Source: Pohlia nutans
Taxonomy: Eukaryota; Streptophyta; Bryopsida; Bryales; Mniaceae
Assembly (NCBI GenBank): GCA_022496805.1
Contig: CM040092.1
Location: 751,555 to 815,554, forward strand
DNA: 64,000 nt
Reading direction: 5' to 3'
Shown: piece after piece, positions 54,346 to 64,000 of the stretch
Numbering within the stretch: position 1 is the first letter of the stretch
Layout: each line of letters begins with the position of its first letter
The notes under the pieces: model-generated
Databases searched by the model: none
What the model was told of the DNA's origin: nothing
The model's input: only the letters and a program-made list of their open reading frames with translations
Made by a program: the position numbers and the translations under genes

Positions 54346-57300
54346 TTCCTCAGTTCCTTTCTGCTCCTCTTCAGTTTCTCTCCGCGTTTCCAGTCATAAC
54401 TTCGCTTAGATTACCTCCCCTGTACGCGGAGCATGATCAGTTTGTGTTTGAGTATTCACCGATTCCGCTATTGGGTGTGACCGTCCATGACTTTCGTGGA
54501 TTAGGTCAACGGTCATTATCACGTAGACGGCGAGTCTGCAGACGGTTGGCCTAGATATGTATGCTGACACATTTGCCTAGGGCAAACTTATTTTATTTCT
54601 ACTTTCTTGATATACTTCATGTTTTTAATGTTTCAGAATACAACTAGTGCCAATGTGGATGCTAGATCAGATGATGAGGACCTTCAGCATGTCCTTGGAG
54701 AGTCGGACGATAATAATAGCGACACCGACGAAATGGATACTTCAAATTTGACCAGGGATCAACTTCGCGCCATGAACAAACTCAACTCCGTGATGACGAT
54801 TGAGCAGCTCCAAATTGTACCAATCGAGGATTCATGAAAATCCATTCCTCTTTGTCGCATGATCTGCATACCCATCGTGAGGCCCACGTTGTCTTGTGAT
54901 TTGACGTCGCTTAAAGATGACTTCGTTCACGGTTACCACGAAGGAGCTGCAGTTTTCTACGTATCAACGACAAATGAGCAAGGTGTGGTCCACAAATTCA
55001 CAGACGCAGACCGTCAACCCTGGAATGCACACTAGAGAGTTGCGGATTTACGCTTCGAAGAGTTTTTGCACAGTAAGCCATCGCTTCAACATTTGAGCAA
55101 TGTCAAGTTTTCCGTTTGCAATGGCAACCACCGTCTTCAAGCGTGGATGAATGTCATCTCCCAAGATCACTCGCTCAAGGTGAAATGGTATTACTCCGTT
55201 GACTCCATAGTCCTGGATACCAAGGGTCGAATTGGTGCAGAGTCTCAAGTCATGCACGACATTAACAAGTAAGTCTCTTTTAAATCCACTCTTGTTCACT
55301 GCTCTTCAAACACCTGGTTCTTTTCGTCAATGTCTCATTCGTTTAATCTGGTTGTGGCAGATCTAGAGAGAACTCCCACATCAAGACGAACTTGGTACAT
55401 GATTTGCACCAAGTTCGCAAGTTCGGATTGATGACGGTCGAACAATTGAAAGGCATCATTAGTACGTCCGACTATGAACGTGCCAAGTCCTATGCACCTC
55501 AATCGTGGTACCATCTTCCAGCCGACACTTTCACAACACTCATATTTCGAGTAAGTCAATATGTCCGCTCATATGCTTTCATATTGTATGCATCAGTGTA
55601 CATTTTTTCATTGACTTTCCGACCTTTCTCTTTCAGCATGACATAGCATAGGCAGGCGATGACGAGGTGCGGAAGTATTGTCAGCAGGCGCCCGAGGAAG
55701 ACATAACCGAGGATGGCATGAAGATGGCTATGTTGAAGGGCATCAAAGACAAGACCGAGAAGTTGAAGGTGAAGCTGCGGAAAATGACTCCTGTTGCTAA
55801 TCCAATCTACGGTGACCGAGTCTTGCAGGAGGTATGTACTCGTCATCTCTTTCACTGTCATGTTCTTTGTACAAAGTACAAACCTAACAAATTTGTTTTC
55901 TGCAGATCGAAAAACACTACGCTCGCAATTCTCTCGATCCAGACATGCAACTTGACAAGCTGCAACTCTTTACAACGTCTAAGGCGAGCCCGGAAAGAAA
56001 GATTTTGTTGCTGGTGTGGTGGAACAGTTCCCCTCAAACACGGGCTGCACAAAAATTCCCCACAAATACGAGCAAGGAGATCTTGAGTCTTTGGCTGGAC
56101 AAGGCTTGTTGGTATGCGGGGGTGAGTACTTTTTGACGTTCATGTTCCTTTCATTTTCAATGAACTGTTCTTTCAAATTATACTAATTACTCGCACTGTG
56201 ATCATTACAGTACATGGATGCTTCTCGGAGATCTTCAGGAGATCTAGCTTTAAGAAGGGTGACGTTTTCACTAAACAAGCTGATGCTTTGTTTTTGGTCA
56301 ACCGTGTCATTTATCGGTACGTTTTTGAACTTCATACTATTTCGTTACTTTGAATTAATCATGACTACTGCTGAGATTACATATAATTCAAATGTTGATT
56401 TCACGCAGGTACTTCATGTTGAAGCTGGTTCCGAAGATGGCTATAGCAAGGATGATTTACCCCCTTTCTTGAACTTGTGGAGTGATTTGTTCAGCCCGAC
56501 TTGTATATTCAGCTCCCATCAGATGAAGATCTGGACCTCGGCTCATCTTCGTGGCGCTGGCTGGTACTTGGAGTGTGGTCTAAAACATGTACCAGACGTT
56601 GAACAGACACTTTATGACTGAGCGGAGAATGCAAAAGACGACATCGTCCTCGATGGCAACGATGGATCCATGGACGAGGCTGCGAGAGTAAGAGCTATCG
56701 CAAAGATTCATGCCCAAGATCTCAAAAAGAAGGAGAACATTAAAGCTCTTTTCGAAAAGGAGTTTGCTAAAGAGGAAGCTCGAAAGGCGAAGGAAGCTGA
56801 GAGGAAACTATTGAGGGCTGAGAAAGGCAAGGGGAAGAAGGCCAAAGCGGATAAGGTTGGTAACATGAACGATTCCACGGTGGTTGACGAGGCTCAAAGC
56901 AACCGTGCGTCAAAGGAAGTGGACAAGAAGCGGGGATCTCTTCTCATCTCTTTCACACAAGAGCGACTGATGCAAGGTCCCGTCATTGTTGAGGTTCGTG
57001 ATGACGCTAACTTAGCAAACGACGAGCTCTTCTTGAATTTGTCCTTTGGATCACTCTTGCCGGAAGATAAACCTGCTATTTTTGCCTTCCAGGATATCTT
57101 GACATTCCTCGATAAGGTATTGCTCATCGTCCAACAATGCTTTCTTACCACTTCTGAATTCAAATTTCTAATATAGGTTCCTCAGATATTTCTAATGCAT
57201 TCTACTTTTTATTTATATATGTTATGCAGCATCAAGGAGATCGCGATCGCATGTTCAATGGTCGCCGCAATGCAAAGGGCACCGTTGACCTCATGTTGGT

Positions 57301-57570
57301 GGACTACCAAGAGGATTTGCGCGTCCCAACTGTATCTGACCCTTTCAACGGGTCCCACGTTGGAACAGGTTTGTGCCCGCCAATTTCGCAGCCATTTTCG
57401 AGTTCGCAGATAACCACCTTCAGGACGGTAGAGCCATGGTCGTCATCCACCCTTACGACGTGGCAACGAAGTCAGCTGTTCTTGGTTACGCGGAGACTTA
57501 TGGTTTTTTGGAACGGAAAAATTGGGTGTGCATAAATCGTTTGCACCACTATCGGGTGTGGAACGCTTGA

Positions 57571-59061
57571 CCTCCCCAATGCTAGTGGAGAGTTTCCACA
57601 TGTTCCCCCAAGTCAAGAGCCCTGACTATGGAAACTATTCATGAACAATGATTGTCAGAAATTATAATTATAGAAAGAGAACTCCATTTGAACTCTGCTT
57701 GAAAACCAGTTTCGTTTTCTAATATCTCTATTGACCCACTAGTACACTTTGTGTATAAGTTATTTAGTGAATCATGTAGTGTATTTTTTATATCAATACA
57801 TATGATTGAAGTGTGGAAAGTGTTGTCATTGAGTTTTTAGATTTTGAATATTTAGGCAAACACAAAATAATTGGCAAAGGAAGATAATTGTTTGAGATCA
57901 TGGTGTCATTACTAATATAGGAAACAAAAGAGTATGGTGTAAATTGCTAAATCAAATTAATTATCAAAAAGGTAGATCCTAGATTATTGAATGAAATGTG
58001 GATGAATACAAATGTAGTTTTTTTGAGTGTACACAATTGTCTAAAATTGACTACAATGGTTAATGGTAGATTATATATAAGTAATAATTTAGAAATATCT
58101 TTTAAATTCATAAAGGATGAGTAGAATTTTATGATTATGAATCATTGAACATATAATAGTTAGTTTTCTTCTTTTGAGCCAAAATTTTATTATGTTTATT
58201 TAAGTTTTTGATAAAAGTGTTAAAAATCTTCTATCAAAAGAAGTGGGGTTAGTTAGAGCATCTAAAGAATGCACTAAAAACGGATGCATATATGTGCTCC
58301 ATTTACCTACTTCAATTGTATTTATTCTCTTTTCTTACTAATTATAAATTCTTTATTTATAATCAATGAGTCCAAAATTAGGTCTAAAATTCTATAAAAT
58401 ATATATAATGAATACCGGAATTACTATATAGTAAATGAACCATTCATGACTTCATACATTTCATGAACCTTTTGGCATATCTTTGACACTTATTCCAACT
58501 TTACATTTTTTTTCATTTCTTGTTTACTTTGAAAAAAATTGTGTTCATTGAAAAAAAAAAAAAAATAATGAAACACATTTTTTTTCAAATTTTTCACTTT
58601 TTCCTTTGCAATTCACTACTAAGAAACTTTCATTTATGTTTTTGGACACAAATGAAAGTAAATTCACTCCAACTACTACTCTAAAAAAACAGATGAAGTA
58701 AAATTTATTTTTGTAAACTAGGAGACAATAGTCTAAGATGGCCCTAAACTACCGGCCAATGATGGTGGAGAGGTACCTTTACCAAATGACATGGTTTGCA
58801 ATTCTTGACGGTGAAATCGTCTCTCTACTTGACAGAAAACCCTTGCTGCAGGTTGCAGAAAGCAACTCGTGTGTTTCAAAAACAAAACAAAATAACAAAC
58901 AAACTATGGTACAAGAAAACCAGCTCAAAATTACATGTAGTGTTTGGTTTCATTATCTTAATGTTGGTCAAAGAATAAAGTTTGTAAACGTAGATTTGTC
59001 AACAACAAGAGTTTCCACTTTGAAATGGAACAGAAGTTTAATTGTAAAAATACAACATCAC
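57571..59061. other. AT-rich spacer
   Basis: No supported gene or repeat. Poly(A)/poly(T) runs occur near 58550. The short reading frame at 58738-59184 runs into the TTAA MITE and has no family signature. Confidence 0.35.
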
Positions 59062-59065
59062 TTAA

Positions 59066-59638
59066 TCCCTACTGCCCAAGCGTCCCATTTTTTGGATGAT
59101 GTACAGAATCAAACTTTGTTTTCTCATCCGTCATGCACTTTTATGCAGTGTGGATTTTTAACTATGTGTTTTATAGGAAGTTAGCTTCATACATGTGTGA
59201 ACCAATTAGAAATGGGATGATTTGTGAAAAATTTATATCTCATTTCATGTTGCGGTGATTCACCAAAAAACTATAAGATCTTAGTTCAAAAGTGCTCTTG
59301 AAAAAATCAACTCATAAAATTAAGCAACCAAAAATCTCCAAAAATCACTATACTTAGAGTATCGCATTTCAACTCATCACCACAAATTGTCAATATCTTT
59401 TTTGTAATCGAGTTACAAAAGAATTTTGAATTTTAAGTTTTAAGTTTCAAATTTTATACAAAATATTGGTGAGATCAATCATAGATCTAACCGTATGGAT
59501 GGAATCTAAAATTCATAATGTATATCATTTATTTATACATCAAGTTCAAAACACCCATCTTAGTTGCATTTTATAATGCATTTTTGCAACTCTCAAAATC
59601 CGGAGAAGGTTGTGGGCATTTAGCGGGGCATTTAGGGG
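59066..59638 (+). mobile_element. TTAA-type (piggyBac-like) MITE, family A, copy 3
   Basis: This is a 573 bp element flanked by TTAA (59062-59065, 59639-59642). Ends are TCCCTACTGCCCAAGCG and GGGGCATTTAGGGG. It aligns with 41203-41770 throughout in the same orientation (TTTCTCATCCGTCATGCACT, AAGTTAGCTTCAT, ATAGATCTAACCGTATGGAT). Confidence 0.82.
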
Positions 59639-59929
59639 TTAATAGTTTTGTTCCTTTAGACACAATTTACTCAACAATCTACACTCTTTCCAGGTCAAGT
59701 TTCTATTGAACACCCTTTCCACACTGCTCACTTTAGAATGATTCAAAACATATTTTTCATATAATGCTAACTACCTCCTAAATTATAGAGGGGGTAAAGG
59801 CAATACCTAGATGTGTTATAAGATGTTATTTCTACAACTTTGATGAAGTCTAGTCCAAAAGAGAAAATGAGAAGCATGATTTTTCGTAATTATCCATATG
59901 GTCAAACTTTCAAAAAATGTTTTAGATAC

Positions 59930-60238
59930 TCATTTAATCAATTTAGAAGCATTTACCATTCAATATTCACCAAAATTTTAATTTTAATTTTTAGAGTTTA
60001 AAATATAGTAAGCATAGTTAAAACTAAACATTCTATTCTAAAATTCAAAGAAGCAATTTTTTCAAAGGAGAAGACACCATTCGTTTCTCCAGATAATAAA
60101 TTTTATAACACTAGGACAATATTGAGGTCTTTGTTTATGAAAAGTTATCTTTGGTGGAATTCAACTCAGATTGACATGATTCAAATTGAATTGGAAAGTA
60201 GATTTGATTTCCTATTTGAAAAAATTAAAATTAAAATT

Positions 60239-60288
<50 letters not shown>

Positions 60289-60350
60289 AACCTGGGCAGC
60301 CCATAAAAAAGGGCAACGACCACAAAATATTCGTTTGGTCACTTAGGGGC
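59930..60350 (+). repeat. Dispersed AT-rich repeat, copy 2, with (TA)n
   Basis: Matches 6200-6600 as described for that copy. It is interrupted near its 3' end by a (TA)n microsatellite of about 45 bp at 60241-60285, absent from the other copy. It ends near CACTTAGGGGCTAAG (60341-60355). Confidence 0.5.
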
Positions 60351-60570
60351 TAAGCTAAAAGTAAATAAAAAAATTCAAGCAATGTATTATCCTAACACAA
60401 CAAATATATAATTTTGCAATATATATTATGTCCATATTTATACTACTTCAATAATAAAATTTTAATCTTAAAACTTGTTTCAATATTAACACAAGTAAAA
60501 TACCCCATTAGGGATAACATGGAAATGTCACGTTGTATGTGTTATGGATAAACAATGTTCGCAATATCTT

Positions 60571-60849
60571 CACTCTTGTAGTAAAAAGGGTGGTCTTTGG
60601 GCACTAAGGAATAGTGTTAAAGCATGGTGCCCAAAGCCGAAAGTAACAACACCTAAAAGCGTCAATGTTTGTAAAAGCAAAACTATCTACAACGATTTGA
60701 CATGAATTAAATTGTCAGACTGTTGTATATAGGGTCGCTTTTACAAACATTGACGCTTTTAGGTATTGTTACCTTAGTGCAAATATGGACCGTAGGTATC
60801 ATGCTTTCACACTATTCCTTGGTGCCCAAGTACCCCTTTTCTGCTAGTG
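60571..60849. mobile_element. CACTA-type MITE with 3-bp TSD CTT
   Basis: The left end CACTCTTGTAGTAAAAAGGG and right end CCCCTTTTCTGCTAGTG are inverted. CTT flanks both sides (60568-60570, 60850-60852), as expected for CACTA elements. Subterminal GCACTAAGGAATAGTGTTAA / CACACTATTCCTTGGTGCCC are shared with the other copies. Inside, CACCTAAAAGCGTCAATGTT pairs with AACATTGACGCTTTTAGGT. Confidence 0.75.
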
Positions 60850-60859
60850 CTTGTTTATC

Positions 60860-61597
60860 CATAACACATTTAATGTGATATTTGCATGTTATTTTTAACA
60901 GGATATTTGTTGTTAGTGTAACAACAAATATAAAGCAGATTGAGTGGGATAGAGCCTTGGGCTCATTTTTATTTTATATTTTGACAAGATGCTGTTGTTA
61001 AACCGACGTTCAGATGGTTGTATCTTACCTGTGGCCCAGCCATGAGTGTGGGTGAAATGAGACGGAGCAGAAATGCTGACTGGTAGTACTTATAAGGATA
61101 AAATATAATTCAGAAATTTGCTGAATCCCATAAGCATGGTCCTTGCTTCACAATATGGATCCACATGGTCTACAGGTAAGATTATCCTCATGGTCTGGTC
61201 ACACAGGACTGTAGACCATATCTGACCATGCCTGGCATAAACGGAGTATGGCCAGCACAACTGAAGCTACTGCACATGACAATATAAAATTACTAGTACA
61301 CATGTGGTTTTTTCTTTTTTCTTTTTTCTTTTTAATGTGTGATTATTCTGACCTGGCTTTGTAACACCTCAAGCAAACCTTTTCAAATCTCATTTTCACC
61401 TCCATCACATGCTTGAGAAGGTTATGGAGAACAGTAGGGGAGTCATGCCATGTGAAGAGTGAAAGTAGTTAGTAACACTTCAGTTTTATTCTTCACATGT
61501 CACCCTCACAACTTTTAACAAATTCACTGAAAGAAATCCCTCAATTGTGGCTCCCCCTAATACTTTGATGAAATTTTGTAAATAGAATGTTTAGAGG
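60860..61597. other. Spacer with right arm of a larger inverted repeat
   Basis: The first ~80 bases mirror the left flank of the CACTA MITE. The remainder has no supported gene. Confidence 0.35.
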
Positions 61598-61601
61598 TTA
61601 A

Positions 61602-61990
61602 CCCCTAAAGGGCCCTGAGGATGGAATGTCGCCTTGGCTGGGATTGTACCATGAATTGAGGCACCTTGCAATGCATATTACTTGAAACAACCAAAAAGCA
61701 AAAGAAAGACCCAAAGATGAAGAAAATTATGAAACCTTCAGAAAAAAAATTGGAATCACTATGTGTATTCTATGGAGTCTATTGTGCACATTTATACGTA
61801 TTTGCAGCATATATGGGCAGTGGTAGAGTTGCTCTAAATTACTCCAAAAATTTTGAAAAAAATATATACCATTAATGGTATTGACATTGACACAAAAGAA
61901 TTCACCATCACAACATCATTTTCTAGTCTTCAATATATAAGTACAAATGTAAACCTCTGCAGCAACTTCGTATGCATATCCTTTTAGGGG
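61602..61990. mobile_element. TTAA-type (piggyBac-like) MITE, family B
   Basis: Ends CCCCTAAAGGGCCCTG and ATATCCTTTTAGGGG are flanked by TTAA (61598-61601, 61991-61994). The 389 bp interior does not resemble family A beyond the terminal CCCCTAAA, so it is a separate family mobilised by the same type of transposase. The short ORF inside is not supported as a gene. Confidence 0.65.
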
Positions 61991-62175
61991 TTAATGACAA
62001 CTCAAAAAAACTTTCAAGACCCTTCTAGGATCAAAAGGATTGTGTCTCAAAGCAACTGTGAGGACTTTCTAGTCCTAGAAAATAACTTTTGTGGAATGGT
62101 TAGAAGTATCTTATAAATGTTAAAGTGGAATTGAGAATATTCAACCTCCACCCTCAAATGGTTATCATCATCCCT

Positions 62176-62330
62176 TACTAGTTGAAAGGGTGACCTTTAG
62201 GCATCAAGAAATAGTGCTAGCATATGGTGCCCAAGGCCACTATTGGCACCAACCTAGAGCCAATAGTGACATTAGGCATTACACTATGACACTTTTCCTT
62301 GGTGCCCAAATACCACCCTTTCTACTAGTG
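62176..62330. mobile_element. CACTA-type MITE, short copy
   Basis: The left end (C)TAGTTGAAAGGGTGACCTTT has lost the initial CA; the right end ACCACCCTTTCTACTAGTG is intact. GCATCAAGAAATAGTG / CACTTTTCCTTGGTGCCC are the family subterminal words. Flanking triplets CCT/CCA differ by one base. The centre is a hairpin around CCACTATTGGCACC / GAGCCAATAGTG. Confidence 0.6.
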
Positions 62331-63448
62331 CCAACATACACCAATCGTTTGACCAAAGGTTCTCCATTTACAAAGATTCAAGATTTTCACCTTAGCCACA
62401 ACTTAAAGGTGCTAAAATTAATTTTCATCAAGAAACCTATAACATGTTGCAATATAGGTGGATTTTGGGGGTGGGACATTGATTTCCCTATCTCTTGAAA
62501 GTTGAGCAAGCACTTTTGCAAACTAATTTTTGAAGGCGGAACATGCTAATGACCAATCATTTAGGGACGAGTAGAACAATCAATGCCTAAATGCATAAGA
62601 CTTTTGGATATTAATAACTTAGGTGTACTATAAGATGTGGTTTATAAAAAAAAAATTGAGTTTCAATTTGAAATAACAACTATAACGTGTAGTAATTAGA
62701 GGACATATTGGTACAATCAAGTTTGACAAAAAAAAAAGAGGAATTGAATATGTTTCAATAGAATATTCAAGTTTTGATATTGGAAATGCACCAAAATTAC
62801 ATTATTATATTTTCAACATGAAATTCATTATGATTGCCTAGTATCACAATGTTTCTAAAGTAGTGAAGTTATTCACATAAGTACTATTATAGTTTGGTAG
62901 AGGTGTCTTGAGATTCTTCTAAAAGTGGTTAATTGTTTGTTGATAGGTAATAATCTTATTATTTTAATTCAATGTTGTTTCTTATACACTTTTAGCATGT
63001 CATTCCTAAATTCATAAGATAAGGAGTTATTTTGTGTTTGTAATATAATCATAAAGATAAGATCTTCAAAAAATAATGTAAAAACATTTTGACAAGGAAA
63101 TCTATTCCAACCGTATGGATGTAATCCAAGTATCATCATCTACAATTTTCATTTGTATGTTAACTTCAAAAATTGAATTTGGTGTTTTTTTATAATATTC
63201 TTTTATAGCCACCTAATACAAAAATTGAAAGGTAAAGACACTTAAAACGTGTTTTAAAATATAAATTTACTATTCAATGAATTGAGACAAATTTCATAAA
63301 TTTAATTTTCTCTTGATGCCAAATCAAAAATCCAAAAAGAAAAAGAAAAAAGTTAGGACAAGTATTTTTATCCTTGGAAACATAGTGCAACCAAATATAA
63401 TTGTCGGGACATTGAGGGAATAAGTACTCCAAATTTTGGTTTACATTT
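62331..63448. other. AT-rich spacer between CACTA MITEs
   Basis: No supported gene or repeat. Sequence from 63686 to the window end is likewise AT-rich and unannotated. Confidence 0.35.
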
Positions 63449-63682
63449 CATTAGTAGAAAAACAATACTTGGGCTATAGGGGATAGTGTCAAAGTGTGGT
63501 GCCCAAAGCCCAAAATGACATTCAAGAACCCATTTACATAAAGTGCAATGATGGATTTGAAATGTAGCGCAATTAAAAACATACCACTAATTAATGCATA
63601 AAGCTAGTAATAATATGGGCTTTTGGTATCATGCTTTGACACTCTATTCCTTGGTGTCCAAAGACCACCCTTTCTATTAGTG
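63449..63682. mobile_element. CACTA-type MITE with 3-bp TSD TTT
   Basis: The left end CATTAGTAGAAAAACAATAC and right end CCACCCTTTCTATTAGTG are inverted; both show CACTA changed to CATTA/TAATG. TTT flanks both sides (63446-63448, 63683-63685). Subterminal GGGGATAGTGTCAAAG and CTTTGACACTCTATTCCTTG are inverted partners shared with the 60571 copy. Confidence 0.65.
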
Positions 63683-64000
63683 TTTGTTAATGGATGGCAA
63701 CTTGTTGTGGTCGAGATCCAAACACATTTTACAATCATTTTAATCATCAATAGAATGAAGAAAAATTTATCATATCGTAAAAAAACAGCTACATGCAATG
63801 TTGATGTGACCAAGATATATAGGTTTAGCAAGTGCCAAACAAAGCATCAAAGAATTAATGAGGATTTATGAAATGGATTTCTTTGTATACAGTGAAGTCA
63901 AACAAAATTTACATGACAATCATCTAAGTATTCAAAAAATACAAATTTTGTAACGTGAAAATGAAGTCACAGACATAAACGTTGGATTTTCTTCTTTTTT

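Larger units (their letters stand above)
52720..57570 (+). pseudogene. Multi-exon gene relic of unknown function with VPTSP repeat
   Basis: Exon-like pieces with good splice signals run along the plus strand: KTTETELQQPANTE to GGTAAG 52799; DDRDVIEKSESVAQEQDPLD (53740-53826); the VPTSP exon (53955-54550); TTSANVDARSDDEDLQHVLG from an AG at 54636; LHSKPSLQHLSNVKFSVCNG to 55269; VHDLHQVRKFGLMTVEQLKG to 55550; EDITEDGMKMAMLKGIKDKT to 55830; IEKHYARNSLDPDMQLDKLQ from 55906; GCFSEIFRRSSFKKGDVFTK (about 56220-56310); a lysine/glutamate-rich helix (56690-56860); and a final part with GTVDLMLVDYQEDLRVP, DNHLQDGRAMVVIHPYDVAT and ETYGFLERKNWVCINRLHHY, stop at 57570. That last part has a faint resemblance to a methyltransferase-like alpha/beta fold, which I cannot confirm. 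In-frame stops (55646, 56619) and frame changes suggest decay. It may be a transposon-borne gene. Confidence 0.45.

Overview
The window looks like a transposon-dense stretch of a land-plant nuclear genome. The best evidence is an uninterrupted PLATZ zinc-binding transcription factor at 36.5-37.3 kb, a plant-specific family, together with interrupted transposase genes with GT-AG-like introns, AT-rich spacers and plant-type TTTAGGG fragments. A piggyBac transposase relic, piggyBac-type TTAA MITEs and a Tc1/mariner relic are unusual for flowering plants and lean towards a non-flowering plant (bryophyte, lycophyte or fern). That assignment is inference. No bacterial operon, rRNA, functional tRNA gene or CRISPR array was seen.

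Layout. 0-2.2 kb: 3' part of a LINE-type retroelement (RNase H plus zinc knuckle). 2.3-12.1 kb: SINE-like sequence, an inverted-repeat Tc1/mariner relic split by a solo LTR, an old TTAA-type MITE, an LTR-like repeat, and CACTA-, Tourist- and hAT-type MITEs. 13.0-16.2 kb: a piggyBac transposase pseudogene (minus strand) split by a 1.3 kb near-palindromic foldback element. 16.6-33.1 kb: a divergent pair made of a decayed Mutator-like (MULE) transposase on the minus strand and an unrecognised multi-exon gene relic on the plus strand. The latter carries a 1.76 kb TA-flanked element and a 617 bp hAT MITE. The whole 16 kb is studded with the nonamer CATAACACT. 33-40.5 kb: the low-repeat island with the PLATZ gene, a long perfect-stem hairpin upstream and a short CACTA MITE. 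40.8-43.7 kb: tandem repeats with a TTAA MITE whose empty site is preserved next door, then a second copy of the LTR-like repeat. 44.3-50 kb: a second, different MULE relic (minus strand). 51-57.6 kb: an unrecognised multi-exon gene relic (plus strand) with a VPTSP peptide repeat and a GC-rich palindromic intronic insert. 57.6-64 kb: AT-rich sequence with two TTAA MITEs and three CACTA MITEs.

How the parts relate. Apart from PLATZ nearly everything is mobile DNA in layers, and several insertions carry their own control: a duplicated target, an uninterrupted paralogous site, or a reading frame that becomes continuous once the insert is skipped. A relative order follows: piggyBac gene before foldback; Tc1 inverted repeat before solo LTR; plus-strand gene before both the TA element and the hAT MITE. 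The least explained signal is the restricted, dense distribution of CATAACACT between 17.0 and 33.1 kb.
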